Of a stretch of 64,000 nucleotides of DNA, positions 26,561-43,703 are shown piece by piece. Both the position numbers and the translations under genes were made by a program. Source of the DNA: an uncultured Bacteroidota bacterium (lineage in GTDB: Bacteria > Bacteroidota > Bacteroidia > Bacteroidales > P3). The notes beneath the pieces were generated by a model, which did not search any database, was not told where the DNA came from, and saw only the letters and a list, made by a program, of their open reading frames with translations. The stretch spans positions 1 to 64,000 of the forward strand of contig CACYZN010000001.1 in the NCBI GenBank assembly GCA_902778925.1, read 5' to 3'. Each line of letters begins with the position of its first letter. Position 1 is the stretch's first letter.

Positions 26561-26642
26561 GGGGGAGTCGCATAGCGGCAATTGCAACAGACTGTAAATC
26601 TGTCCTCGGAAGAGTTCGGTGGTTCGAGTCCACCCTCCCCCA
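26561..26642 (+). tRNA. tRNA-Tyr (anticodon GTA)
   Basis: This 82-base tRNA has a 7-bp acceptor stem (GGGGGAG with CTCCCCC), the long variable arm expected of bacterial tRNA-Tyr and the loop CTGTAAA with anticodon GTA. CCA is not clearly encoded. Confidence 0.97.
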
Positions 26643-26662
26643 CGAAGCCAAACTTCACACAC

Positions 26663-26735
26663 GCGGAAGTAGCTCATTTGGTAGAGCGATAGCCTTCCAA
26701 GCTATAGGTGGCGGGTTCGAGCCCCGTCTTCCGCT
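26663..26735 (+). tRNA. tRNA-Gly (anticodon TCC)
   Basis: A 73-base cloverleaf has the acceptor GCGGAAG with CTTCCGC and anticodon loop CTTCCAA, anticodon TCC, reading GGA/GGG. CCA follows directly at 26736-26738, so it is encoded here. Confidence 0.97.
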
Positions 26736-26818
26736 CCAGAAAAGCGGAGACGCAGCCGAGACACCGCGCCCCGCCGAAAGAAGAGGAATTCTCAAAAGAG
26801 AGAGTGAGAAAAAAACAA

Positions 26819-26890
26819 GCCGCAGTAGCTCAGTGGTAGAGCGCTTCCTTGGTAAGGAAGAGGTCACGAGTCCGACTCTCGTCTGTGGCT
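26819..26890 (+). tRNA. tRNA-Thr (anticodon GGT)
   Basis: A 72-base cloverleaf has the acceptor GCCGCAG with CTGTGGC, including one G-T pair, and the loop TTGGTAA with anticodon GGT, reading ACC/ACU. With the first tRNA of the cluster it gives two of the threonine isoacceptors. Confidence 0.97.
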
Positions 26891-26983
26891 CTCTTTAATG
26901 CAGAAAATGCAAAGAAGAAACAGCAACCGAGGACGAAAGCAGCAATGCCCGCCCTCTTTGAACATGAAATATTAATTGTAACA

Positions 26984-26999
26984 TTTAATACGTATTAAA
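26984..26999. promoter_or_regulatory. 16-bp perfect palindrome directly in front of tuf
   Basis: TTTAATACGTATTAAA is a perfect palindrome and ends one base before the tuf start codon, where a ribosome-binding site would be expected. It could be an operator, or an mRNA hairpin that affects tuf translation. No Shine-Dalgarno sequence is evident. Confidence 0.5.
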
Positions 27000-27000
27000 A

Positions 27001-28188
27001 ATGGCAAAAGAAAAATTCGATCGTTCCAAACCGCACGTCAACATCGGTACCATTGGCCACGTTGACCACGGCAAGACCACTCTGACCGCTGCTATCACCA
27101 AAGTGCTGGCTGAAAAAGGTCTCTCCGAAGTAAAGAGCTTCGACTCCATCGACTCCGCTCCCGAAGAGAAAGAGCGCGGTATCACCATCAACACCGCTCA
27201 CGTCGAGTACCAGACCGAGACCCGTCACTACGCCCACGTCGACTGCCCGGGCCACGCCGACTACGTGAAGAACATGGTTACCGGTGCTGCCCAGATGGAC
27301 GGTGCTATCCTCGTCGTCGCCGCTACCGACGGTCCCATGCCCCAGACCCGTGAGCACATCCTGCTCGCCCGTCAGGTCGGTGTGCCCCAGCTGGTGGTGT
27401 TCCTGAACAAGTGCGACCTCGTCGACGACCCCGAGCTGCTCGACCTCGTCGAAATGGAAATCCGCGAGCTCCTCAGCTCCTACGACTTCGATGGCGACAA
27501 CATCCCCATCATCCGCGGTTCCGCCCTTGCCGCTCTGAACGGTGAGGCCAGCGGCGTCAAAGCCGTCGAGGAACTCATGAACGCCGTCGACACCTGGATT
27601 CCCCTGCCCACCCGCGCTGTGGATAAGGACTTCCTGATGCCCATCGAGGACGTCTTCTCCATCACCGGCCGCGGCACCGTCGCCACTGGTCGTATCGAGA
27701 CCGGCGTCGTCCACACTGGCGACCCCGTCGACATCATCGGTATGGGTGCCGAGAAACTGAAGAGCACCGTCACCGGTGTCGAGATGTTCCGCAAGATCCT
27801 CGACGAAGGTGAAGCTGGCGACAACGTAGGTCTGCTGCTCCGCGGTATCGACAAGAACGAGATCCGTCGCGGTATGGTCATCGCCAAGCCCGGCTCGGTG
27901 AAACCTCACCACAAATTCGAAGCCGCTGTCTATATCCTCAAGAAAGAGGAAGGTGGCCGTCACACCCCGTTCCACAACAACTATCGTCCCCAGTTCTACT
28001 TCCGTACCACTGACGTCACCGGTACCATCATGCTCCCCGAAGGCCGCGAGATGGTCATGCCTGGCGACAACCTGACGATCACTGTGGAGCTGATCTCCGA
28101 CATCGCCCTGAACGAGAACCTCCGCTTCGCTATCCGCGAGGGTGGCCGCACCGTTGGTTCGGGTCAGGTAACCAAAATCATCGAATAA
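27001..28188 (+). CDS. tuf: Elongation factor Tu
   Basis: The 395-residue GTPase delivers aminoacyl-tRNA to the ribosome. The G1 motif is GHVDHGKT, the switch II motif DCPGHADY and the G4 motif NKCD, all near-identical to known EF-Tu. Domains 2 and 3 are complete to the [11 protein letters not shown] end. It lies between the tRNA cluster and tRNA-Trp-secE, which is the conserved tufB location. Codon use is strongly biased to C-ending codons, as expected for high expression. Confidence 0.99.
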   Translation: MAKEKFDRSKPHVNIGTIGHVDHGKTTLTAAITKVLAEKGLSEVKSFDSIDSAPEEKERGITINTAHVEYQTETRHYAHVDCPGHADYVKNMVTGAAQMDGAILVVAATDGPMPQTREHILLARQVGVPQLVVFLNKCDLVDDPELLDLVEMEIRELLSSYDFDGDNIPIIRGSALAALNGEASGVKAVEELMNAVDTWIPLPTRAVDKDFLMPIEDVFSITGRGTVATGRIETGVVHTGDPVDIIGMGAEKLKSTVTGVEMFRKILDEGEAGDNVGLLLRGIDKNEIRRGMVIAKPGSVKPHHKFEAAVYILKKEEGGRHTPFHNNYRPQFYFRTTDVTGTIMLPEGREMVMPGDNLTITVELISDIALNENLRFAIREGGRTVGSGQVTKIIE

Positions 28189-28202
28189 TATCGATTGACA
28201 CC

Positions 28203-28229
28203 ACAGGGCCGTGCCGCGCACGGCCCTGT
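28203..28229 (+). terminator. Strong hairpin between tuf and tRNA-Trp
   Basis: A perfect 12-bp stem (28203-28214 with 28218-28229) with a 3-base loop is followed by TTA only. It probably attenuates or marks a processing point between tuf mRNA and the tRNA-Trp/secE part. Confidence 0.65.
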
Positions 28230-28231
28230 TT

Positions 28232-28302
28232 AGGGGCATAGTTAAATGGTATAATGGCGGTCTCCAAAACCGTGGTTGGGAGTTCGATTCTCTCTGCCCC
28301 TG
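28232..28302 (+). tRNA. tRNA-Trp (anticodon CCA)
   Basis: A 71-base cloverleaf has the acceptor AGGGGCA with TGCCCCT, discriminator G and the loop CTCCAAA with anticodon CCA. The 3' CCA is encoded at 28303-28305. It sits between tuf and secE, as in many Bacteroidota. Confidence 0.97.
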
Positions 28303-28326
28303 CCAAAGAAAAAGATTGTAAAGAAA

Positions 28327-28542
28327 ATGTCGAAATTTGGTGAATATGTGAAGTCAAGCTACGACGAACTGGTGCATAAAGTGTCGTGGCCTACATTCAA
28401 AGAGTTGCAAAGCAGCGCCGTCGTGGTCGCCATCGCAGCTCTCGTCATCGCCCTTGTCGTCTTTGTGATGGATGTCGTCTTCGGTGTCCAGCCATGGGGA
28501 TGGAAAGGTGTGCTCGGATACTTCTATCAGCTGCTTGGATAA
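28327..28542 (+). CDS. secE: Preprotein translocase subunit SecE
   Basis: The 71-residue protein has the SecE core: amphipathic YVKSSYDELVHKVSWPTFKELQSSA followed by a single membrane helix (about residues 28-50). The ATG at 28327 is chosen because the longer frame starting at 28276 runs through tRNA-Trp. It stabilises SecY in the inner membrane and precedes nusG as in most bacteria. Confidence 0.95.
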   Translation: MSKFGEYVKSSYDELVHKVSWPTFKELQSSAVVVAIAALVIALVVFVMDVVFGVQPWGWKGVLGYFYQLLG

Positions 28543-28670
28543 CAACGCCCGATGGCACCTAATCCGGAGCGAGTCTTGCTTCCCAAATTCCTTTTGAGAC
28601 TCCCCGTGGCATCCATCCCGTTCAGGCAGAAGTAAAGTATATTTCACTGTCCTTTTTCAAACCGAAAACA

Positions 28671-29216
28671 ATGGAGCAGCAGGAAAAGAAATGGTATGTC
28701 GTCAGAGCAATCAGCGGCAAGGAAAAAAAGGCTAAGGAATACATCGAAAGCGAAATGGCCAAACGCGGCTGGAGCGACAATGTACCCACTGTGCTTATTC
28801 CTACAGAACAGGTAGTCGCCATTCGCAACGGTAAGAAAGTCGTCAAAGAACGCAACTACTTCCCGGGCTATGTGATTATCGAAGCCGACCTGCGTGACGA
28901 AATCATTCCCGTCATTCAAAACATCCCCAACGTACTCGACTTCCTCCGCGAACGCGAAGGCAAGCCCATCCCCATGCGCAAGGCTGAAATCAACCGCATC
29001 CTTGGCAAGATGGACGAGCAGATGGACGGTGCCGACATGATGGACCGCTACATCATTGGCGAGAACGTGAAAGTCATCGACGGTCCCTTCAACAGCTTCA
29101 TTGGAGTGGTCGAAGAAGTCAACGAGGAAAAGAAAAAATTGAAAGTTACGGTCAAGATTTTCGGTCGCAAGACCCCCCTCGAACTCAGCTTCTCGCAAGT
29201 GGAAAAAGAGCAGTAA
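28671..29216 (+). CDS. nusG: Transcription elongation/antitermination factor NusG
   Basis: The 181-residue protein has the NGN domain (WYVVRAISGKEKKAKEYIE at the start and NYFPGYVII) and a C-terminal KOW domain (GENVKVIDGPFNSFIGVVEEV). It binds the RNA polymerase clamp and links transcription to ribosomes or Rho. The 128-base gap after secE shows no gene. Confidence 0.98.
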   Translation: MEQQEKKWYVVRAISGKEKKAKEYIESEMAKRGWSDNVPTVLIPTEQVVAIRNGKKVVKERNYFPGYVIIEADLRDEIIPVIQNIPNVLDFLREREGKPIPMRKAEINRILGKMDEQMDGADMMDRYIIGENVKVIDGPFNSFIGVVEEVNEEKKKLKVTVKIFGRKTPLELSFSQVEKEQ

Positions 29217-29250
29217 CCCAAACAACTAACCCTATTTAAAATTTAAATCA

Positions 29251-29694
29251 ATGGCAAAAGAAGTTGCAGGATTGATTAAATTGCAAATCAAAGGCGGTGC
29301 TGCAAACCCCGCTCCTCCCGTAGGCCCGGCTCTCGGTGCCAAGGGTGTGAACATCATGGAGTTCTGCAAGCAGTTCAACGCTCGTACACAAGACCAGGCC
29401 GGTAAAGTCGTCCCCGTCATCATCACTGTGTACACCGACAAGTCCTTTGACTTTGTACTTAAGACTCCTCCTGTCGCTGTCCAGCTGAAAGAGATGTCCA
29501 AGGCACAGAAAGGCTCTGGCGAGCCCAACCGTGTCAAGGTCGCCTCAGTCACCTGGGAGCAGGTGCGCCAAATCGCCGAAGCCAAAATGCCCGACCTCAA
29601 CTGCTTCACTATCGAAAGCGCAATGAGCATGGTGGCCGGTACAGCGCGCAGCATGGGTATCACCGTCACTGGTGAAAATCCGCTGAACAAGTAA
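29251..29694 (+). CDS. rplK: 50S ribosomal protein L11
   Basis: The 147-residue protein has the typical [20 protein letters not shown] start and the C-terminal MPDLNC...GTARSMGI rRNA-binding part. It forms part of the GTPase-associated centre of the 50S subunit. It is the first of four consecutive ribosomal genes after nusG. Confidence 0.99.
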   Translation: MAKEVAGLIKLQIKGGAANPAPPVGPALGAKGVNIMEFCKQFNARTQDQAGKVVPVIITVYTDKSFDFVLKTPPVAVQLKEMSKAQKGSGEPNRVKVASVTWEQVRQIAEAKMPDLNCFTIESAMSMVAGTARSMGITVTGENPLNK

Positions 29695-29756
29695 AAAAGT
29701 ATTAACAGTGGTAGCACAACCACCGAGTTGTGCGTTGACCACAAAAACAAGAAAAA

Positions 29757-30452
29757 ATGGCAAAACTTACCAAGAAACAGAAAGAGGCAATAGCCAAATT
29801 CGATGGAAGCAAAGTCTACTCGCTCGAAGAAGCTGTGAGCATCGTGAAGAAAATAACCTTCACCAAGTTCGACGCTTCGGTCGACATCGACGTGCGCCTG
29901 GGTGTTGACCCCCGCAAGGCCAACCAGATGGTGCGCGGCAGCGTCACCCTGCCCCATGGTACGGGTAAAGTAGTCCGTGTCCTCGTGCTCTGCACCCCAG
30001 ACAAAGAGGAAGAAGCCAAAGCCGCTGGCGCCGACTACTACGGCCTCGACGAGTATATCGACAAAATCAAAAAAGGTTGGACCGACGTCGATGTTATCAT
30101 CACCCAGCCCAACTGCATGCCCAAAATCGGCGCCCTCGGCCGCATCCTGGGTCCCCGTGGCCTGATGCCCAACCCCAAGACCGGCACCGTTACGATGGAA
30201 GTAGGCAAAGCTGTCCAGGAAGCCAAAGCCGGTAAGATTGACTTCAAGGTCGACAAATTCGGTATCATCCATACCGCCGTCGCGAAGTGCTCCTTCGACG
30301 ACCAGAAGATTGTCGAAAACGCCCGCGAAGTGCTCCAGATGATCATGAAGCTCAAACCCAGCGCCGCCAAAGGCACCTACGTGAAGAGCATCGCCATCAG
30401 CAGCACCATGAGTCCCGGCGTCAAAGTGGACACCAAAGCCGCTACCTTGTAA
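29757..30452 (+). CDS. rplA: 50S ribosomal protein L1
   Basis: The 231-residue protein has the L1 signature ([20 protein letters not shown]) at about residues 122-141 and full length. It forms the L1 stalk and in many bacteria also represses its own operon. The 62-base gap after rplK has no obvious L1-binding hairpin that I could identify by eye. Confidence 0.99.
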   Translation: MAKLTKKQKEAIAKFDGSKVYSLEEAVSIVKKITFTKFDASVDIDVRLGVDPRKANQMVRGSVTLPHGTGKVVRVLVLCTPDKEEEAKAAGADYYGLDEYIDKIKKGWTDVDVIITQPNCMPKIGALGRILGPRGLMPNPKTGTVTMEVGKAVQEAKAGKIDFKVDKFGIIHTAVAKCSFDDQKIVENAREVLQMIMKLKPSAAKGTYVKSIAISSTMSPGVKVDTKAATL

Positions 30453-30474
30453 CATTTAAAATCACCGAAACATT

Positions 30475-31005
30475 ATGAGAAAAGAATTGAAAGACCAACA
30501 CATCGACTCTTTGTGCGAGGAGATTAAGGCCTACCCGAGTCTGTACATCGCCGACATCGGAGGTCTGAATTCGGTACAGACCAGCAAACTGCGTCGTGCC
30601 GCTTTCCGCAAAGAAGTGAAGTTGGAAGTCGTCAAGAACACCCTTCTCATCAAGGCTCTCGAAAAGTCGGGCTTCGACTACAGCGAGCTCTTCCCCGTGA
30701 TCAAGGGTGAAACCGCCATAATGCTTTCTACCACCAACAATGCGCCCGCCAAACTCATCAAAGACTTCCGCGCTGCCGAGAAGAACGCTACCAAGCCCAT
30801 CCTCAAAGGCGCCTACGTCGAAGAGTGCTTCTACATCGGCCACGAGCATCTGGACGAACTGGTCAACATCAAGTCTAAGAACGAACTCATCGCCGACGTC
30901 ATCGCATTACTGCAGTCGCCTGTCAAGAACGTCATGTCGCAGCTGCAGTCGGCTGGCAATACCATTACCGGTGTGCTGAAAACTTTGGAGGAGCGCGAGG
31001 CATAA
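30475..31005 (+). CDS. rplJ: 50S ribosomal protein L10
   Basis: The 176-residue protein carries the L10 core (FRKEVKLEVVKNTLLIKAL) and a C-terminal helix that binds L7/L12 dimers. It anchors the L7/L12 stalk. Gene order rplJ-rplL is conserved. Confidence 0.98.
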   Translation: MRKELKDQHIDSLCEEIKAYPSLYIADIGGLNSVQTSKLRRAAFRKEVKLEVVKNTLLIKALEKSGFDYSELFPVIKGETAIMLSTTNNAPAKLIKDFRAAEKNATKPILKGAYVEECFYIGHEHLDELVNIKSKNELIADVIALLQSPVKNVMSQLQSAGNTITGVLKTLEEREA

Positions 31006-31093
31006 GCACGCGCACAAAAGGTTTGGCCTACCTTAAAAGGCTGAAATAAAACAAAACAAACAAAAAAGTAAAACAATTTAAAACAATAAAGTC

Positions 31094-31477
31094 ATGGCAG
31101 ACATTAAAGCTATCGCAGAAGAACTGGTTAACCTTACCGTTAAGGAAGTTAAAGAACTCGCTGACGTCCTGAAAGAGGAGTACGGCATTGAACCCGCCGC
31201 CGCCGCTGTTGCAGTTGCCGCCGCCCCCGCCGCTGGTGGTGCCGCCGCCGCCGAGGAGAAGACCTCCTTCGACGTTATCCTGAAGGGTGTTCCCGACATG
31301 ACCAAGAAACTGGCCGTTGTGAAAGCCGTCAAAGATATGGCCTCCCTCGGTCTGAAAGAGTCCAAGGAACTGGTCGACAACGCCCCCAAGACCGTTAAGG
31401 AAGGCGTTTCGAAAGACGAGGCTGAGAGCCTGAAGAAAGCCCTCGAAGAGGCTGGCGCCGAAGTCGAGGTCAAGTAA
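31094..31477 (+). CDS. rplL: 50S ribosomal protein L7/L12
   Basis: The 127-residue protein has an N-terminal dimerisation helix region ([20 protein letters not shown]), an Ala/Gly hinge (about 40-55) and a C-terminal domain with [20 protein letters not shown] and the VEGVS-like end. It recruits translation factors. It is followed by an attenuator-like hairpin before rpoB. Confidence 0.98.
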   Translation: MADIKAIAEELVNLTVKEVKELADVLKEEYGIEPAAAAVAVAAAPAAGGAAAAEEKTSFDVILKGVPDMTKKLAVVKAVKDMASLGLKESKELVDNAPKTVKEGVSKDEAESLKKALEEAGAEVEVK

Positions 31478-31504
31478 GGTATACCCAACCTTCTCATAAA
31501 CACG

Positions 31505-31544
31505 AGGAATAGGGCCTCCGGTAGAGTCCGGAGTGCCTATTCCT
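31505..31544 (+). promoter_or_regulatory. Attenuator or processing hairpin between rplL and rpoB
   Basis: A 9-bp outer stem (31505-31513 with 31536-31544) and a 6-bp inner stem (31516-31521 with 31528-31533) are separated by a 2x2 internal loop. There is no T run. Partial termination or RNA processing at this position lowers rpoBC relative to ribosomal genes in E. coli; the same role here is inferred. Confidence 0.6.
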
Positions 31545-31651
31545 TGTTGCTGTGGAATTGCATTCCATAAATGCTTTGCCCCTAAAACCCGCGTAGGGTA
31601 CTCTACCTCTCACAAAGAAAGTTGATAGAAAAAGATAAATAGTTCAGTCCC

Positions 31652-35455
<3,804 letters not shown>

Positions 35456-35487
35456 ATAGATTCCACCGTTGATAAGCATAGAGAACA

Positions 35488-39963
<4,476 letters not shown>

Positions 39964-39984
39964 ACACCCTCCACATCACCCTTC

Positions 39985-40027
39985 GAGGCGAGCATCCCTG
40001 CCAGCAGAGATGCTCGCCTCCCTTTTT
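39985..40027 (+). terminator. Terminator of the rpoBC operon
   Basis: A perfect 12-bp stem (39985-39996 with 40009-40020) is followed by CC and a run of five T. Confidence 0.9.
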
Positions 40028-40145
40028 ATCACCACCACTCCCCCACCCAGTCGACGACACATTTCGAACCGAAACTGACAGCATTTCAGTACATTAAGCA
40101 CACAAAAACTCACAACAATCTCACAATCAGATCCTTCAAGCCACC

Positions 40146-40218
40146 AAGTCCGTATCAAGTCCGTATCAAGTCCGTATCTGGTCCGTATCAAGTCCGACCA
40201 CAGCCGGTGTTGATACGG
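40146..40218. repeat. Element E: tandem array of 11-bp units with one inverted unit
   Basis: Five consecutive units (40146-40200) are AAGTCCGTATC three times, TGGTCCGTATC and AAGTCCGACCA. TTGATACGG at 40210-40218 is the inverted complement of CCGTATCAA and can pair with a unit to form a short hairpin. The rest of the 351-bp gap after rpoC (40028-40145 and 40219-40314) shows nothing else. Confidence 0.85.
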
Positions 40219-40314
40219 TGGTGGTGCGTATGAAAAACGACTGTGGAGCGCCGAATGTGACGCTGACACAATAATAGAGGCAGCACGGCGTTATGAAATA
40301 AAAAACAGAATAAA

Positions 40315-40626
40315 ATGGCAACACAGAAAGAACAAAAGAACAACCTGAAACTCAACATCGACAATCAGGTATCGACCGGCACCTACAGCAACATGGTGGT
40401 CATCAGCCACAACCCGACCGAAATCATACTCGACTTCGCCCAGATACTGCCCGGCATCGACGGTGCCACCGTGCGCCAGCGCATCATCATGAACCCCATA
40501 CATGCCAAACGCACCCTCGCTGCCCTCAACGACAACCTGAAGAAGTTTGAGCAGCAGTTCGGGCCCATCACCGAGCCCCACATGGAGAGCGATACCGTGC
40601 CCTACGACATCATAGGCAAGGCATGA
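40315..40626 (+). CDS. DUF3467 protein
   Basis: The 103-residue protein matches the DUF3467 pattern: an NMVVISHNPTEIILDFAQILPG core and a RIIMNPIHAKRTLAALNDNLKKFEQQFG segment. It has no signal peptide or membrane helix. The function is unknown; family members are small cytosolic proteins common in Bacteroidota, sometimes near rpoC. The stop overlaps the start of the transferase gene by four bases (ATGA), so the two are translationally coupled. Confidence 0.85.
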   Translation: MATQKEQKNNLKLNIDNQVSTGTYSNMVVISHNPTEIILDFAQILPGIDGATVRQRIIMNPIHAKRTLAALNDNLKKFEQQFGPITEPHMESDTVPYDIIGKA

Positions 40627-41171
40627 CCCCGAGGGTAGAATGGCGGGTGAAAAGCGGCGCCTGGCACAGCCTCGCCGAGCAGCGCCAGGCCGCCTACAGC
40701 CTGCTGGCCGAGGTGGTGGGTGCTGCCGTGACGGTAGACCACGACGCTGCCGGCGCACCATTCCTACCCGACCATCCCGAGCTGCACGTCAGCATAAGCC
40801 ATTGCCCAACCGCCGTGGCGGCCGCTGTGGCCCAAGGCCGCAACATAGGCATCGACATCGAAAGCCGTCGACGCATCGACCCGTCACTCGTCATGCGAGT
40901 TTGCATCCCCGACGAGGTGGCAGCCATTCAGGCCGCGGCTGACCCTACCATGGCATTCCTTCGCTTCTGGACCCGCAAGGAAGCCGTGCTCAAATGTCGC
41001 GGCACCGGCATCAAAGGCTTCGGCAGCATGCTCGAAGCCGCGTCGCCCACTGACTGCACACTGCACGACATCGATACACTTTTGCCCGACACAGTAGCCT
41101 CGGTAGCCTTGGCCAACGAGTGTCCAAAACCGGATAAAAGCTCCAGCCAGACCCCAAAATTGCAAGCCTAG
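40623..41171 (+). CDS. 4'-phosphopantetheinyl transferase superfamily protein
   Basis: The 182-residue enzyme carries the two family motifs: GIDIESRRRI at about 79-88 and FWTRKEAVLK at about 118-127, which bind Mg-CoA. It transfers the phosphopantetheine arm of CoA to a serine of acyl carrier proteins. A gene for such a protein (acpP) follows 150 bp downstream, so the pairing is a good guess. The length is between AcpS and Sfp types and closer to a short Sfp form. Confidence 0.87.
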   Translation: MTPRVEWRVKSGAWHSLAEQRQAAYSLLAEVVGAAVTVDHDAAGAPFLPDHPELHVSISHCPTAVAAAVAQGRNIGIDIESRRRIDPSLVMRVCIPDEVAAIQAAADPTMAFLRFWTRKEAVLKCRGTGIKGFGSMLEAASPTDCTLHDIDTLLPDTVASVALANECPKPDKSSSQTPKLQA

Positions 41172-41284
41172 CCGGCCAAAGGTGTTAAAAAAGTATAAAA
41201 CATACAATATTTGGTATCAAATAATTAAACAGAACACAGCAGCAGGGAAATGTTAAAATATGTTTATATGTCAGAAAAAATTCG

Positions 41285-41292
41285 TTTCTTTG
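41285..41292 (+). promoter_or_regulatory. Near-consensus promoter box of acpP
   Basis: TTTCTTTG followed by GCAG differs from TAnnTTTG at one base. It lies 32 bp before the acpP start in an otherwise A/T-rich 150-bp gap. Confidence 0.45.
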
Positions 41293-41324
41293 CAGCCGAT
41301 TTTAACCTTTAAAAAGAGAAGAAA

Positions 41325-41561
41325 ATGTCAGAAATTGCAACCAAAGTAACCAGCATCATTACCGACAAACTCGGTGTTGAAGAAAGTCAAGTAGTTCCCG
41401 AGGCCAGCTTCACCAACGACCTGGGCGCCGACTCGCTGGACACCGTAGAGCTGATTATGGAACTCGAGAAGGAATTCGATCTCTCCATCCCCGACGAGGA
41501 AGCCGAGAAAATCGTTACTGTTGGCGACGCCATCGCCTTCATCGAGAACGCCAAGAAGTAA
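41325..41561 (+). CDS. acpP: Acyl carrier protein
   Basis: The 78-residue acidic protein carries growing fatty acids. The attachment serine is in [17 protein letters not shown], and the remainder forms the usual four-helix fold ending with [13 protein letters not shown]. The following gene is fabF, the classic partner. A purine-rich site (AAAGAGAAG) precedes the ATG. Confidence 0.98.
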   Translation: MSEIATKVTSIITDKLGVEESQVVPEASFTNDLGADSLDTVELIMELEKEFDLSIPDEEAEKIVTVGDAIAFIENAKK

Positions 41562-41590
41562 GCACTTCTGCAAGCGTTGATAGCCAAATA

Positions 41591-41637
41591 GATTAACATA
41601 TTGACGCGTGCATATAGCAGGTGTCAATATGTTAGTC
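41591..41637 (+). promoter_or_regulatory. Stem-loop between acpP and fabF
   Basis: A 15-bp stem with one mismatch (41591-41605 with 41623-41637) and a 17-base loop lies in the 134-bp gap. With no T run it could stabilise the acpP message or attenuate fabF, giving more ACP than synthase. Confidence 0.6.
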
Positions 41638-41695
41638 TGTTGGTATATCAAGCAATCAATACAACTGCACAAGAGAAACTATAGAGAATACTATA

Positions 41696-42940
41696 ATGGA
41701 GTTGAAAAGAGTCGTCGTAACAGGCATAGGTGCCCTCACACCAATTGGCAATAACGTGCCCCAACTGTGGGAGAGCCTTGTAAACGGAGTGAGCGGTGCC
41801 GGCAAGATAACGCACTTCGACGCCACGAAGTTTAAATGCCAGATTGCCGCCGAGCTGAAAAGCTTCGACCCACTCGACCACTTCGACAAAAAGGAACTGC
41901 GCCTGCTCGATGGATACACCATCTACGGCATCGTCGCTGTCGACGAAGCGCTGCGCGACGCCGGGCTCACTGACTCCAATATCAACAAAGACCGCATGGG
42001 CGTCATCTGGGGCTCAGGAATGGGCGGCGTAAAATCACTGCAAGACGAGATAGTCGAATACGCCACCCACGACTTCGTGCCGCGCTTCAGCCCCTATTGG
42101 GTGCCCAAAGTCATTGTCGACATCTGCGCCGGCCAGATAGCCATACGCCATGGTCTGCGGGGCCCCAACTACTGCACCGCAGCAGCCTGCGCCTCGTCGG
42201 CGGCAGCCATCAACGACGCTTTCAACCTCATACGCCTCGGCAAGGCCGATGCTATGGTAGCCGGCGGCTCGGAATGCGCCGTCACCGAAGTCGGCATCGG
42301 CGGATTTGGCAACATGCGTGCACTATCTACCCGCAACGACGACCCGCAGACCGCCTCGCGCCCCTTCGACCGCGACCGCGACGGATTCGTGCTCGGCGAA
42401 GGCGCTGGCACCATCATCCTCGAGGAACTAGACCATGCCTTGGCCCGCGGCGCAAAGATATATGCCGAAATCACAGGAGCCGGCCTTTCGGCCGATGCCT
42501 ATCACATCACAGCCTCGCACCCCGAAGGTCTCGGCGTCATCAACGCCATGCGCCAGGCTGTGGAGGAATCTGGCATGCAACCCACCGATGTGGACCACAT
42601 TAATACCCACGGCACTTCGACCCCTATCGGAGACATCTCCGAGCCCAAAGCCCTCGTGGGCTATTTTGGCGACCACGCTTACCACATGGCCATCAACTCG
42701 ACCAAGTCGATGACTGGCCACCTGTTGGGCGCCGCCGGTGCCGTCGAAGCCATTGCCACCATCCTCACTATCAAGAACGGCATCATACCTCCGACAATCA
42801 ACCATTTCAACGACGATCCCGAGATACCGGCCCTCGACTTCACCTTCTGCAAGGCCCAAAAACGCGACGTGAATTTCGCGCTCAGCAATGCCTTCGGTTT
42901 TGGTGGCCACAATGTGTGTCTCGCTTTCAGAAAATACTAA
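41696..42940 (+). CDS. fabF: 3-oxoacyl-[ACP] synthase II (KAS II)
   Basis: The 414-residue condensing enzyme elongates acyl-ACP with malonyl-ACP. The nucleophile Cys165 is in TAAACASSAA. The two histidines are in HINTHGTSTPIGD (about residue 304) and KSMTGHLLGAAG (about residue 341), so it has the CHH triad of elongating synthases, not the CHN of FabH. rnc follows after seven bases. Confidence 0.97.
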   Translation: MELKRVVVTGIGALTPIGNNVPQLWESLVNGVSGAGKITHFDATKFKCQIAAELKSFDPLDHFDKKELRLLDGYTIYGIVAVDEALRDAGLTDSNINKDRMGVIWGSGMGGVKSLQDEIVEYATHDFVPRFSPYWVPKVIVDICAGQIAIRHGLRGPNYCTAAACASSAAAINDAFNLIRLGKADAMVAGGSECAVTEVGIGGFGNMRALSTRNDDPQTASRPFDRDRDGFVLGEGAGTIILEELDHALARGAKIYAEITGAGLSADAYHITASHPEGLGVINAMRQAVEESGMQPTDVDHINTHGTSTPIGDISEPKALVGYFGDHAYHMAINSTKSMTGHLLGAAGAVEAIATILTIKNGIIPPTINHFNDDPEIPALDFTFCKAQKRDVNFALSNAFGFGGHNVCLAFRKY

Positions 42941-42947
42941 TTGCGCC

Positions 42948-43691
42948 GTGAGTCTGTTGCGCCCCAAAAAAGAGAGTCCTGAATTCTATCGTTTTTTCAA
43001 AAACGTTCTCGGCTTCACACCCCGTCGCACAGAACTTTACCACACAGCATTCATCCACCGTTCGGTAACTGCCACCCACGAAGGTCACCGCATAAACAAC
43101 GAACGCCTGGAATACCTCGGCGACGCCGTGCTGGGTGCCGTGGTAGCCGAATACCTGTACAAGAAATACCCTGTGCGTGGAGAAGGCTTCCTCACCGAGA
43201 TGCGGTCCAAGATCGTGAGCCGCAAAAGCCTCGGCCAGTTGGCAAGAAAGATTGGCATGGTCGAACTCATCGAGCACCAACGCGGCAAGGACGGCGACTT
43301 CAAATCCATCGGCGGCGATGCCTTGGAGGCTCTAATTGGGGCCATATATCTTGAGAGAGGCTTCCGCTTCACCCGCAAGCTCATCGTAAAGAAGCTCCTA
43401 TGCACCTATATTGATATTGACTCGGTGGCACAGACCGACTGGAACTTCAAGAGCAAGATGATTGACTGGGGGCAGAAAAACCACAAAAAAGTCACCTTCG
43501 AGATTGTACGCTCATACGTGCACAACAACGCCGGACGCCGCGAATACGAATGCCGCGTGAATATCGACGGCAAACCGCAGCAATCGGCCATAGAATACAC
43601 TATAAAAGCCGCCGAGCAGCTGGCCGCAGAAAAGACCTACAAGGCCATACAAGAAGCACTCAACACCCAGCCTGCAGAACAAGACAATTAA
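42948..43691 (+). CDS. rnc: Ribonuclease III
   Basis: The 247-residue enzyme cleaves double-stranded RNA in rRNA and mRNA processing. The RNase III signature NERLEYLGDAVLG is at about 44-56, the second acidic cluster GGDALEALIGAIYLE at about 123-137, and a double-stranded RNA-binding domain fills the C-terminal third. GTG at 42948 is chosen because earlier starts overlap fabF. The fabF-rnc pair is common in Bacteroidota. Confidence 0.95.
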   Translation: MSLLRPKKESPEFYRFFKNVLGFTPRRTELYHTAFIHRSVTATHEGHRINNERLEYLGDAVLGAVVAEYLYKKYPVRGEGFLTEMRSKIVSRKSLGQLARKIGMVELIEHQRGKDGDFKSIGGDALEALIGAIYLERGFRFTRKLIVKKLLCTYIDIDSVAQTDWNFKSKMIDWGQKNHKKVTFEIVRSYVHNNAGRREYECRVNIDGKPQQSAIEYTIKAAEQLAAEKTYKAIQEALNTQPAEQDN

Positions 43692-43703
43692 ACCAATAGC
43701 AAT

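Noticed and set aside
27001..28188. Riboswitch or second tuf gene
   Set aside because: Only one tuf is seen, and its leader shows a palindrome but no known riboswitch pattern.
28276..28326. Longer secE start
   Set aside because: The extension lies within tRNA-Trp and adds no SecE sequence.
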